64,000 bases of DNA from CBDCGJ01 sp965216645. GTDB taxonomy: Bacteria; Pseudomonadota; Alphaproteobacteria; GCA-2731375. The translations under genes and the position numbers were made by a program. A model generated the notes under the pieces. The model was given only the letters and a program-made list of their open reading frames with translations. It was not told the DNA's origin and searched no databases. This document shows, in pieces, positions 33,021 through 41,071 of this stretch (its first letter is position 1; each line of letters starts with the position of its first letter). The DNA lies in contig CBDCGJ010000070.1 of the NCBI GenBank assembly GCA_965216645.1, positions 1 to 64,000 on the forward strand, written 5' to 3'.

Positions 33021-33767
33021 ATGACCATCGGCAACGAAGACGAATTGGACGCCATGAAGCGGATCGGCGCCATCGTCGCCCGGATCCTGCGTCAGATGGC
33101 GGCGGCGGTGGAGCCGGGCATACGCACAGACGAGTTGGACGAACTGGGCCGGCAGGCGCTCGCGGTCGAAGGCGCCCGTTCCGCGCCGGAAGTCTCCTAC
33201 AATTTTCCCGGTGCCACCTGCATCAGCGTCAACCAACATGTCGCACACGGCATTCCGGGCGCGCGACGAGTCGAAGCCGGCGATCTGGTCAATATCGACG
33301 TGTCGGCGGAAAAAGACGGCTACTTCGCCGATACCGGTGCCACCGTCATGGTGCCACCCACCGACCCTACACAGAACCGCCTTTGCCGGGCGACGCAACA
33401 GGCGCTGAAGGCCGCCCTCACCCAGGTGAAAAGCGGCGGCCGGATCAATCAGCTCGGCCGCGCCGTCGAGCGTACGGCCCGTAAACATGGCTTCCACATC
33501 ATCGAAAATCTGGCCGGGCATGGCGTCGGCCGCTCCCTGCACGAGGCGCCTGGTCATATTCGCAGCGTCTTCGTGAAAGAGGACCCCCGGCGTTTCGAGC
33601 ATGGTCAGGTGGTCGCCATCGAACCCTTCCTGTCGACCGGGCCCCGCTTCGCCGAACAGCTGAAGGACGGCTGGACCCTGGCCATCGACAGGGGCCATTT
33701 TGCCGCGCAATACGAGCATACGGTCGTGGTCACGAAACGCGGCCCGCTGATCCTGACACGGGTCTGA
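33021..33767 (+). CDS. map: Type I methionine aminopeptidase
   Basis: The 248-residue protein starts MTIGNEDELDAMKRIG at the ATG at 33021, which has AAAGG 8 nt upstream; the frame before that is only accidental. The pita-bread metal ligands are visible: Asp in LVNIDVSAEKDGYFADTGAT (two Asp), His in AGHGVGRSLHEAPG, Glu in VAIEPFLS and a final Glu in YEHTVVV. His and Glu spacing fit type I enzymes that remove N-terminal Met. It is probably one of two or more map genes, since this copy is not beside ribosomal genes. Divergent from the esterase gene. Confidence 0.9.
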   Translation: MTIGNEDELDAMKRIGAIVARILRQMAAAVEPGIRTDELDELGRQALAVEGARSAPEVSYNFPGATCISVNQHVAHGIPGARRVEAGDLVNIDVSAEKDGYFADTGATVMVPPTDPTQNRLCRATQQALKAALTQVKSGGRINQLGRAVERTARKHGFHIIENLAGHGVGRSLHEAPGHIRSVFVKEDPRRFEHGQVVAIEPFLSTGPRFAEQLKDGWTLAIDRGHFAAQYEHTVVVTKRGPLILTRV

Positions 33768-34077
33768 CGACGGGCCGTCCTGAGCGCGGCCGGTCCCGCG
33801 CGGCGAACCGGGGTTTCTTGTCAGGGCTGCAAATAATCGCCCCTTCCACCCGCGAAAACTGAACATTGTCCAACCGTCCGCGATCGCAAGCGTAACCAAA
33901 TTATCGATCGAAATTGGTCGATCCCCTTGATTTACGATTTCGAGAGAAAAGCGCTATTTCTTACCGATTCCGGCGGCTTATTAACCCTAAAGGGTCAGAC
34001 CCTTTGATTTCCGTCCGGACCGGATTTCAGGTCGGATTGGTGGCTGGAAACGGGATCAAGAGTCCAAGGAGAATCGG

Positions 34078-34125
34078 CAACAACACTGACCTATGTTTCA
34101 CGTGAAACATAGGTCAGTGTTGTTG
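34078..34125. promoter_or_regulatory. parS: parS-type ParB-binding site inside a perfect 48-bp palindrome
   Basis: The core TGTTTCACGTGAAACA at 34094-34109 is identical to the canonical bacterial parS sequence. The inverted repeat extends perfectly to 24 bases per arm, from 34078 to 34125. ParB binds parS, loads the chromosome-segregation complex and spreads from it. No parA/parB genes are in the window. A hairpin terminator made from a chance parS-like core is an alternative, but an exact 16-base match argues for parS. A long symmetric extension beyond the core is not usual for such sites. Confidence 0.8.
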
Positions 34126-34266
34126 TCCTAGTTGCTCCGGAACGATGCGCGCCGGAGTTCCAATGGACATAGGTAGGGCAAAGTCGTAGCCCCCGTCGAC
34201 ACCGCATGTTTTAGATATTCATGCCAGCTCGCGCTAGGCACCGGCTCCTCCATACCATTGCACCGC

Positions 34267-34362
34267 CATCATCCCGGAATCGCGAGGGCGATGTCCGGGA
34301 TCATTTCGAACGCCGAGCCCGTGACGATCCCGGACATCGCCTGCGGCGATTCCGGGATGATG
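34267..34362. repeat. REP-like palindrome next to the IS left end
   Basis: The left arm (34267-34302, beginning CATCATCCCGGAATCGC) is complementary to the right arm (34322-34362, ending GCGATTCCGGGATGATG), with some internal mismatches. Related copies sit at 51115-51211 and, in part, at 48697-48736. All have CATCCCGG/CCGGGATG ends and contain CGCCTGCGGCGATT or similar. The IS lies immediately after the right arm. These are the repetitive extragenic palindromes of this genome. Confidence 0.8.
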
Positions 34363-34442
34363 GGATGGACCTTTCCCTCTTTCTTTGTCTCAAATGACGA
34401 CTTCTATGAGCCAGAGAGACAGATTTGAAAGGAGAAAGGCCC

Positions 34443-35468
34443 ATGACGGAGATTAAATTGTTGAGCATCGATTTGGCAAAGAACATTTTTCACATTCACG
34501 GGACCGATGGGGCGGGCGAGACGGTGTTGGAGAAGAAACTGCGCCGCGCCGCTTTGAAGCGTTATCTGGCGGCCTTGCCGCCCTGTCGCATCGCCATGGA
34601 GAGCTGCGGCGGGGCGAACTATTGGGGCCGCTATTGCCAATCACTGGGCCATGAGGTGGTGCTGATCCATCCGCGCCGGGTGGCGATGTTTTTGGGCGCG
34701 CATAAGAGCGATACGCGGGACGCCCGCGCCATCACCACCGCGGCCAGGCAGCCGGACACACGGTTTATCCCGGTGAAGACGATGACGCAGCAGGACCTGG
34801 GCAGCCTCTTGCGCCTGCGCGAGGGCCTGCTCGGCCAGCGCACCGAGACGGTCAACCGGCTGCGCGGCCTGTTGGCCGAATACGGCCATGTCTACCCCAA
34901 AGGCCGGGCCCGCTTCTGCCGCCAGCTGCCGCTTTGGCTGGCCGAGCTCGAACTCGCTCCGGCGCTCCTGCGCGGCCTGGAAATGCAGGCACTGATGCTG
35001 CTCGAGATCGAGGCTCAGATCCGCGAACTCAACGGCCTGATCAAGGCTCAGCTGAAGGCCGACGAGCGCGCCCCGTGGCTGCTTTCGATCCCCGGCATCG
35101 GCCCCTTGACCGCCGCCGCCCTCATCGCCGCCGTCGACGATCCCGGCCTCTATGCCTCGGCCCGCATGTTCGCCGCCTGGCTCGGTCTGGTGCCCAGACA
35201 GCACGGCACCGGCGGGCGCACCCGATTGTTGCGCATCACCAAACGCGGCAACGCCCTGATCCGCAAATGGCTGGTCCAGGGCGCGCACAGCCTGATCACC
35301 GTCGCCGGCCGCCAGCAACAGCCGCGCAACCGGCTCGAGGCCTTCATCATGCGCAAGCGCGCCGAAAACCTCAATCGCAACGTCCTCGCCGTCGCCGTCG
35401 CCAACCGACTGGCCCGCATCGCCTGGGCCTGCCTGAGCAAACAAACCAGCTTCAATCCCGCCGGCTGA
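34443..35468 (+). CDS. IS110/IS1111 family transposase
   Basis: The 341-residue transposase starts MTEIKLLSIDLAKN, with AAGGAG a few bases before the ATG at 34443. The N-terminal half is the RuvC-like DEDD domain: Asp in SIDLAKN, and later ESCGGANYWG and HKSDTRDARAI. The second half is the Tnp_20 domain (LLSIPGIGPLTAAALIAAVDDP, ASARMFAAWLGLVPRQHGTGG), with the recombinase Ser region toward the C-terminus. It is nearly identical to the gene at 48817; visible differences include K/S near residue 5 and N/D in the segment EL-N/D-GLIKAQ. Confidence 0.95.
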   Translation: MTEIKLLSIDLAKNIFHIHGTDGAGETVLEKKLRRAALKRYLAALPPCRIAMESCGGANYWGRYCQSLGHEVVLIHPRRVAMFLGAHKSDTRDARAITTAARQPDTRFIPVKTMTQQDLGSLLRLREGLLGQRTETVNRLRGLLAEYGHVYPKGRARFCRQLPLWLAELELAPALLRGLEMQALMLLEIEAQIRELNGLIKAQLKADERAPWLLSIPGIGPLTAAALIAAVDDPGLYASARMFAAWLGLVPRQHGTGGRTRLLRITKRGNALIRKWLVQGAHSLITVAGRQQQPRNRLEAFIMRKRAENLNRNVLAVAVANRLARIAWACLSKQTSFNPAG

Positions 35469-35739
35469 AGCTGACCACCGCCACGCAACCGAAACCACGA
35501 ACGAAACGCAAAAGACCAGCAAAACACAGCAGAAAAGGACAAACCCCATTCACCGCGAGAAGAAGACATGGCAGGACCGAGACCCGGGTCAGGACGGAGC
35601 GTCATCGACCAAAAAAGGTCGTCGGGATGATTGTACCGACCCGGGCCGCGATCGACCCATTCCGTCCAGGGCAACAAAACCCGCAAACAGGACGAATACA
35701 TGAGCGTGGGTCAAAGCCACAGTTTCTTCTTGCAAATCC
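35469..35739 (+). ncRNA. Putative bridge RNA region of the IS (right end)
   Basis: About 270 non-coding bases follow the transposase and precede the right inverted repeat. They contain complementary blocks (GACCCGGGTC at 35578-35590; GGTCGTCGGGATGATTGTACCGACC nearby) that could fold into stem-loops. In IS1111-type elements this region is reported to encode the guide RNA that recognises target and donor. The fold is seen only by eye and transcription is inferred. The same region is repeated twice at 49843-51085. Confidence 0.45.
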
Positions 35740-35770
35740 GGAAAGGTCCATACATGACGAGAATACAAAA

Positions 35771-35910
35771 GTTGATGACAAGTAAGGGCAACGCTGTGGC
35801 CGGGATGACAAATAGGGGCTGCGCTTCCGACGGGATGACAAGTTAGGGCGGCGCTGCGGCCGTGTTGACGCGTACGGGACGCGCTGCGGCCGGGATGGCA
35901 CAGGGGGCTG
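35771..35910. repeat. 30-bp tandem minisatellite
   Basis: Four full units plus a partial fifth start at 35771, 35801, 35831, 35861 and 35891, with an exact 30-base period and units of the type CGGGATGACAAGTTAGGGC followed by GGCGCTGCGGC. Units differ by several substitutions. The GGGATGAC start resembles a REP arm, so the array may have grown from one. The minus-strand reading frame gives a 10-residue repeat, which I regard as a by-product. It separates the IS from clpA. Confidence 0.85.
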
Positions 35911-35941
35911 GGCCGAGGCTGAGATAGCGGCAGGCGGTGCG

Positions 35942-38263
35942 CTACTCGACCGGTGCCGGTAGCTTTTTCGGCTTCGCTTTCTTTGCGGTCGATTTGCCTT
36001 CGAGATAGGCGAAGGTGAGCTTCTTGTCCTCGACGCCGACCATGACTTTGCCGCCCTTGGCGAGCTTGCCGAAGAGCAGTTCGTCGGCCAGCGGTTTCTT
36101 GACCTCTTCCTGGATCAAGCGGGCCAGCGGGCGGGCGCCGTTGGTCTTGTCGTAGCCCTTCTCCGCCAACCAGGCCTTGGCCTCGTCGGTCAGTTCGATC
36201 TCGACCTTGCGTTCGGCCAGTTGATCGGCCAGCTCGACGACGAACTTGTCCACCACCTTGGCGACGACCCGGGGATCGAGATAGCTGAAGGGAATGACCG
36301 CGTCGAGCCGGTTGCGGAATTCCGGCGTGAACAGGCGTTTGATCGCCTCCTCGTCCTCGCCTTCCCGGCTCTCCCGACTGAAGCCGATCGCCGCCTTGGC
36401 CATTTCCTGGGCCCCGGCATTGGTGGTCATGATCAACACCACATTGCGGAAATCCACATGCTTACCGTTATGGTCGGTCAGCTTGCCATAGTCCATCACC
36501 TGCAACAGGATGTTGAACAGGTCGGGATGGGCCTTCTCGATCTCGTCCAGCAGCAGCACCGCGTGGGGATGCTGGTCGATGGCGTCGGTCAGCATGCCGC
36601 CCTGGTCGAAACCGACATAGCCGGGCGGGGCGCCGATCAGGCGCGACACCGTATGTCGCTCCATATATTCCGACATATCGAAGCGGACCAGCTCCATGCC
36701 CATGATCCGGGCCAACTGCCGGGCCACTTCGGTCTTGCCGACACCGGTGGGGCCGGAGAAAAGATAGCTGCCGATCGGTTTCTCGCCTTCGCGCAGGCCG
36801 GCCCGCGACATCTTGATCGCCGTCGATAGGGCCTCGATGGCGTCGTCCTGACCGTAGACCACCTCGCGTAGATCCTCCGACAGGCTCTTCAGATTGGCCT
36901 TGTCGTCCTTCGACACGGATTTCGGTGGAATGCGGGCGATCTTGGCGACCACGGCCTCAACTTCCTTGACCCCGATGGTCCGCCGGCGTTGGCGCTCCGG
37001 CACCAGCATCTGGGCCGCGCCGACCTCATCGATGACGTCGATCGCCTTGTCGGGCAGCTTGCGGTCGTTGATGTATTTCGCCGCCAACTCGACCGAGGCT
37101 TTGATCGCCCCCTTGGTGTAGCGGATCTTGTGATAATCCTCGTAATAGGGCTTCAGCCCCATCATGATTTTGATCGCGTCGGAAACCGAGGGTTCGTTGA
37201 TGTCGATCTTCTGGAAGCGGCGCAGCAGGGCCCGGTCCTTCTCGAAGTAACCGCGGTATTCCTTATAGGTCGTGCTGCCCATGCAGCGGATGGAGCCGCT
37301 GGCGAGCGCCGGCTTCAGCATGTTGGACGCATCCATGGCGCCGCCGGAGGTGGCGCCGGCGCCGATTACCGTGTGGATTTCGTCGATGAAGAGGATGGCG
37401 TTGTCATGATTCTCCAACTCTTGGATGACGCCCTTCAGCCGCTCCTCGAAGTCGCCGCGATAGCGGGTGCCGGCCAAAAGCGTGCCCATGTCGAGGGCGA
37501 AGATGGTGCTCTCCTTCAACACTTCCGGCACCTCGCCGAGCACGATGCGCCGCGCCAGTCCCTCGGCGATGGCGGTCTTGCCGACGCCCGGATCGCCGAC
37601 GAAAAGCGGATTGTTCTTCTGCCGCCGGCAGAGTACCTGGATGGTCCGTTCCAATTCCAGACCGCGGCCGATCAATGGGTCGACCCGGCCTTCGCGCGCC
37701 TTCTCGTTCAGGTTGACGCAATAGGCCGAAAGCGCCTCGCCCTCGGGCGCGACCGTGGCTTCCTCGCCCTCCTCCTCCTCGTCGGCGCCGCGGACCGGCC
37801 GGTATTCGGACTTGCCGTCCGATTTGGCGACGCCATGGGAGATGAAGCTGACGGCGTCGAGCCGGGTCATCCCCTGCTCCTGCAGGAAATAGACGGCATG
37901 GCTCTCCCGCTCCGAAAACAGCGCGACCAGCACATTGGCGCCCGTGACATTCTCCCGCCCGGATGATTGCACATGGTAGACCGCGCGCTGGATCACGCGC
38001 TGAAATCCGGCCGTCGGCTTGGCGTCTTCGTTGCTGTCGCCGGGGACGGTCAGCGCCGCGAGTTCGTTGTCGAGATAGTTGCCCAGCTGTTGGCGCAACT
38101 GCTCGATATCGATCTCGCAGGCCTGCAGCACATTCTCGGCATCGTGATCGTCGATCAAGGCCAAGAGCAGATGTTCGAGGGTAGCATATTCATGCCGCCG
38201 GTCGTTCGCTTCCTTCAGCGCCCGATGCAGACTTTGTTCGAGTTCGGTGGCGAATGAGGGCAC
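35942..38263 (-). CDS. clpA: ATP-dependent Clp protease ATP-binding subunit ClpA
   Basis: The 773-residue AAA+ unfoldase begins with a GTG at 38263 (MPSFATELEQSLHRAL), after a GGAGAAGGA site and overlapping the clpS stop. It has the N-domain (about 1-145), a first AAA module (GDPGVGKTAIAEGLA; Walker B AILFIDEIHT) and a second (GPTGVGKTEVARQLA; VLLLDEIEKAHPD). The acidic insert EEEEGEEATVAPEGE lies between N-domain and D1. With ClpP it degrades N-end-rule and SsrA-type substrates; ClpP is elsewhere. The basic tail (AKKAKPKKLPAPVE) is typical. Confidence 0.96.
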   Translation of the reverse strand: MPSFATELEQSLHRALKEANDRRHEYATLEHLLLALIDDHDAENVLQACEIDIEQLRQQLGNYLDNELAALTVPGDSNEDAKPTAGFQRVIQRAVYHVQSSGRENVTGANVLVALFSERESHAVYFLQEQGMTRLDAVSFISHGVAKSDGKSEYRPVRGADEEEEGEEATVAPEGEALSAYCVNLNEKAREGRVDPLIGRGLELERTIQVLCRRQKNNPLFVGDPGVGKTAIAEGLARRIVLGEVPEVLKESTIFALDMGTLLAGTRYRGDFEERLKGVIQELENHDNAILFIDEIHTVIGAGATSGGAMDASNMLKPALASGSIRCMGSTTYKEYRGYFEKDRALLRRFQKIDINEPSVSDAIKIMMGLKPYYEDYHKIRYTKGAIKASVELAAKYINDRKLPDKAIDVIDEVGAAQMLVPERQRRRTIGVKEVEAVVAKIARIPPKSVSKDDKANLKSLSEDLREVVYGQDDAIEALSTAIKMSRAGLREGEKPIGSYLFSGPTGVGKTEVARQLARIMGMELVRFDMSEYMERHTVSRLIGAPPGYVGFDQGGMLTDAIDQHPHAVLLLDEIEKAHPDLFNILLQVMDYGKLTDHNGKHVDFRNVVLIMTTNAGAQEMAKAAIGFSRESREGEDEEAIKRLFTPEFRNRLDAVIPFSYLDPRVVAKVVDKFVVELADQLAERKVEIELTDEAKAWLAEKGYDKTNGARPLARLIQEEVKKPLADELLFGKLAKGGKVMVGVEDKKLTFAYLEGKSTAKKAKPKKLPAPVE

Positions 38264-38586
38264 TATTCCTTCTCCAAAGTACATTGCAACGGGTGTTGAT
38301 GCTTACGCGCAAAATCGATGGTCTGCATGACCTTGGTCTCGGCCACGTCATAGGTATAGATGCCGCAGACGCCGACCCCGCGCTGATGGACATGCAGCAT
38401 GATCTGCACCGCCTCATCGGAATTCTTGTGAAAGAATCGCTGCAGGACGTCGACGACAAACTCCATCGGCGTGTAATCGTCGTTCAACATTAGAACACGG
38501 TACATGGACGGTTTCTTGGTCTTGGTGCGCGTCTGTGTGACGACACCGGTTCCGCTGTCACCGTTGTCCGTGTCGTTGTCGCTCAT
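38263..38586 (-). CDS. clpS: ATP-dependent Clp protease adaptor ClpS
   Basis: The 107-residue adaptor has a flexible N-terminus and the conserved core KKPSMYRVLMLNDDYTPMEFV, followed by LQRFFHKNSDEAVQIMLHVHQRGVGVCGIYT. The residues NDDYTPMEFV and HVHQ form the N-degron pocket and ClpA-binding face. I use the ATG at 38586 (MSDNDTDN); an in-frame ATG at 38607 is possible. The stop overlaps the clpA start by one base (TAGTG), so the two are coupled. Confidence 0.95.
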   Translation of the reverse strand: MSDNDTDNGDSGTGVVTQTRTKTKKPSMYRVLMLNDDYTPMEFVVDVLQRFFHKNSDEAVQIMLHVHQRGVGVCGIYTYDVAETKVMQTIDFARKHQHPLQCTLEKE

Positions 38587-38725
38587 CGTGATCGACAGTC
38601 TGATCATACCATGTCTCGATACGGTCCCTCATAATAAGGACGAAATTGTGGTGATTGGAAGGGGAATTCTCCCCATCACGGTTAATGTGACGAGGCGGAT
38701 TTCACCATATCCATTTCGGCATACG

Positions 38726-38756
38726 AAAAAGGGCGCCAACCGGATGTTGGCGCCCT
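38726..38756 (-). terminator. Rho-independent terminator of the phasin gene
   Basis: On the minus strand an 11-bp perfect stem (AGGGCGCCAAC/GTTGGCGCCCT) around the loop ATCCG runs into TTTTT. It lies 43 bp after the phasin stop and is followed by the clpS leader. Confidence 0.85.
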
Positions 38757-38798
38757 CCATCGATTTTTCAAGCCGAAATTTCGGCAGAACTGTTGCCT

Positions 38799-39293
38799 TT
38801 AGGCCGCGGCCTTGGACATGGTCTCGACCGTCTTGCTGACCTGTCCGTTCACCGGCTTGGCAACATTTTCGGCCAATTCCTTGGTCATCTTGCCGATTTT
38901 CTCGCCCTGCGCGACCCAGTTCTCGACCCGCGTCTTGACGTGATCGTTCTGGATCTCCATCGCTTCCTTCAGGGTGCCGGCGGCGGCCATGGCCTGGGCG
39001 GCTTTCACGTTAGCGTCGAAGGTGGACTTGCCGTAGGCCATCCACTCGGCGGCCATGGCTTCCATGCCCTTGGTGTAGACCGTGGCCACTTCCTTCATGA
39101 CCTCGACGTTTTCCTGATTAAATGCCGCCAAGTCGTCGTAATTAAACGCGGTTTTCTGCCACTGAGCGTTGGCGTCGCCCCACATTTTTTCGTAGCTTTC
39201 GGTGCTGGCGGCCCAGAAAGATTGCCAAGCTTCCTTATTCGCGTTCATGGCCTCTTCGACCGGGTTCGCCTTCGATTGAGTCTTCTTCGTCAT
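38799..39293 (-). CDS. Phasin family protein
   Basis: The 164-residue protein has no signal peptide and is almost all amphipathic helix. Regions such as AWQSFWAASTESYEKMWGDANAQWQ and the Ala/Lys-rich VKAAQAMAAAGTLKEAMEIQNDHVKTRVENWVAQ carry the phasin pattern. Phasins coat polyhydroxyalkanoate granules. The ATG at 39293 has GGAAAGG 7 nt upstream. A strong terminator follows and a TGC-rich operator-like region precedes it. Localisation to PHA granules is inferred, since no PHA synthase is in the window. Confidence 0.88.
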   Translation of the reverse strand: MTKKTQSKANPVEEAMNANKEAWQSFWAASTESYEKMWGDANAQWQKTAFNYDDLAAFNQENVEVMKEVATVYTKGMEAMAAEWMAYGKSTFDANVKAAQAMAAAGTLKEAMEIQNDHVKTRVENWVAQGEKIGKMTKELAENVAKPVNGQVSKTVETMSKAAA

Positions 39294-39411
39294 CACAAAA
39301 CCTTTCCACTCGTTCCGCCGGATCGCCGACGATTTTGCTGGCTGTTCGCGGTCAAACCTTGACCGTTTCCGAACCGTTATCCCGTATTCCGCAGTGCGTC
39401 ATATGAATTTG

Positions 39412-39499
39412 TGCACCGCAATATCGTTAAACATAATGATGGCGTTCCCGAAGTCAATGGATTTTTTTGTGCACTGCACAAAAAATTTTTGCGCATGCA
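39412..39499 (-). promoter_or_regulatory. Possible PhaR-type operator upstream of the phasin gene
   Basis: Two TGC-N3-GCA sites (TGCACCGCA at 39412-39420; TGCACTGCA at 39470-39478) and a TGCGCATGCA at 39490-39499 lie upstream of the phasin start. The second is the centre of a 23-base inverted repeat, TTTTTTGTGCA-C-TGCACAAAAAA (39463-39485). PhaR repressors of polyester granule genes in alphaproteobacteria bind TGC-rich inverted sites. The assignment is by resemblance. The remaining bases of the 360-bp gap up to 39655 show no gene. Confidence 0.45.
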
Positions 39500-39655
39500 C
39501 ATTCAGACAACATTAACCCAGTTTTGCTAGGAAAGTTGAAGCCGGTGCTTGTCTAATATTATGATGGTAGAGATTCGGGTATCGGAGACATTGGGTTGGA
39601 TATACCGAGAATCGCCATAGAGCGGTCGAATCAACTTGTATCGAGTAGCGGGAAG

Positions 39656-40912
39656 ATGCTGAAAAACAGACTCCACCGAATTTCCATCCCCATCGTATTC
39701 GGCTTGTTTGCGGGTTACGCCTTCGGCGCGCAAGCCGCGTTGAAACCGCGCTATGCCGGATTCGTTATGGAGGAGAATTCCAGTTACGTCTTGTTCGACA
39801 AAGGCGCGACGCTCCGCAACCACCCGGCCTCCCTGACCAAGATCATGACTCTCTACCTTCTGTTCGAAGCGATCGAGGTCGGTCGCATGAAGCTCACCTC
39901 GAAGCTGAAGGTATCCAAACATGCGGCGAGCCAACCGCCGTCGAAAATCGGCGTGGTTGCCGGGACGACGATCACGGCGGAGCAGGCGATTAAGGCGCTG
40001 GTGACGAAATCCGCCAACGATGTCGCCGTGGTGATCGCGGAAAACCTGGCGAAAACCGAGCAGAACTTCGCCCGGCTCATGACCAAACGCGCCAGGGTCA
40101 TCGGCATGAACCGCACGACCTTCAAAAACGCCTCCGGCCTACATGACGACAAGCAATTGTCGACCGCCCGGGACATGGCCCGTTTGACGAAGATCTTGCG
40201 CCTGCGCTTTCGCAAGTATTATCACTACTTCTCGACCCGTTCCTTCACCTATCGCGGCCGCACCTTCGGCAATCACAACAATCTGCTCGGCAGCTATCGC
40301 GGCATGGACGGTGTCAAAACCGGCTATACGCGTAAGTCCGGCTACAATCTGGTCTCGGCAGTGGAGCGGAATGGCGTCCGGCTTATCGGCGTCGTCTTCG
40401 GCGGAAGCTCGGCCGGCGCCCGGGATCAGGAAATGGCCCGGATGTTGAACCAAGCGTTCAAGAAGATCAAAACCGTGCCGAAGTCGAAACTGAAGGCGCC
40501 GCAATCCTTCTACCGGGTCGGCAAACCGCGCCTGCGCTTCCGTGGCCTGCCGGCGCCGCGCCAGCGACCCGGCAAGAACCGCGGCAACCCCACGGCCGCG
40601 ATCGAAAAACCGAAGGCGAGACCGGCGGCGATCGGCGGCGGCGGCAGCGATGCCGATTGGGCGGTCCAAATCGGCGCCTACACCCGCTATACCAGCGCGC
40701 GGCGTCGCGTGTCGGAAGTCACCGATAGCCTGGGCTCGGGCGATTCATCCGTGCGCAGCGACATCGATAAGATTACGACAGGCGGCGGCACCATATTTCG
40801 GGCCCGGTTTGTCGACTTGACGGAACGCGAAGCGGAATCCCTGTGCGAGGAACTAAAAGGCAAGGGCATCAAATGCCTCATCCTCGATCCGGAGAAACAA
40901 GACCCGCTTTAA
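39656..40912 (+). CDS. D-alanyl-D-alanine carboxypeptidase with C-terminal SPOR domain
   Basis: The 418-residue protein from the ATG at 39656 has a Sec signal ending GYAFGAQA. The penicillin-binding active-site motifs are present: PASLTK (Ser59, Lys62), SAN in VTKSANDVAV, and KTG in DGVKTGYTRKSG. After a proline/basic linker (about 275-330), a SPOR domain starts at DADWAVQIGAYTRYTSAR and ends near the C-terminus. It trims peptidoglycan stem peptides, and SPOR would bring it to denuded glycan at the division site. The longer upstream frame uses a TTG and buries the signal. Confidence 0.92.
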   Translation: MLKNRLHRISIPIVFGLFAGYAFGAQAALKPRYAGFVMEENSSYVLFDKGATLRNHPASLTKIMTLYLLFEAIEVGRMKLTSKLKVSKHAASQPPSKIGVVAGTTITAEQAIKALVTKSANDVAVVIAENLAKTEQNFARLMTKRARVIGMNRTTFKNASGLHDDKQLSTARDMARLTKILRLRFRKYYHYFSTRSFTYRGRTFGNHNNLLGSYRGMDGVKTGYTRKSGYNLVSAVERNGVRLIGVVFGGSSAGARDQEMARMLNQAFKKIKTVPKSKLKAPQSFYRVGKPRLRFRGLPAPRQRPGKNRGNPTAAIEKPKARPAAIGGGGSDADWAVQIGAYTRYTSARRRVSEVTDSLGSGDSSVRSDIDKITTGGGTIFRARFVDLTEREAESLCEELKGKGIKCLILDPEKQDPL

Positions 40913-41071
40913 GAGCCTCGAGAAACCCATCAATAGCCCCTCCTCTCGGACGATTTGCCAATAGTCATGGCGGCGGTTTCCGTCCGACGAAGAATTGCTC
41001 TAGGATAACGCACTCTCCCGGCGGCTGGATTGGCCGCTTTTTCGTATTTGGACAGCCTCTGGTTCTAGGGC

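Larger units (their letters stand above)
34365..35751 (+). mobile_element. IS110-family element, IS1111-like, copy 1
   Basis: The element spans 1387 bp between 12-bp subterminal inverted repeats, ATGGACCTTTCC at 34365-34376 and GGAAAGGTCCAT at 35740-35751. Subterminal inverted repeats and a long non-coding right end after the transposase are marks of the IS1111 subgroup. The left flank ends in a REP arm (TTCCGGGATGA) and the right flank resumes with ATGACGAGAAT, the sequence that follows the same arm at 51203, so it appears to have entered a REP. No target duplication beyond a few bases is seen. Confidence 0.85.

Noticed and set aside
34078..34125. Palindrome as an ordinary rho-independent terminator
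   Set aside because: No T-run follows, no gene ends close upstream (map stops 311 bp before), and the core is an exact parS.
34641..35549. A 302-residue frame antisense to the transposase
   Set aside because: Present in both IS copies only because the DNA is the same; no domain and no start signal.
35602..35901. A frame with 10-residue repeats RPQRxPYLSS
   Set aside because: It is the translation of the 30-bp minisatellite and of the IS right end; no signal or ribosome site supports it.
35771..35910. Possible CRISPR array from 30-bp units
   Set aside because: Units are contiguous without spacers and no cas genes are present.
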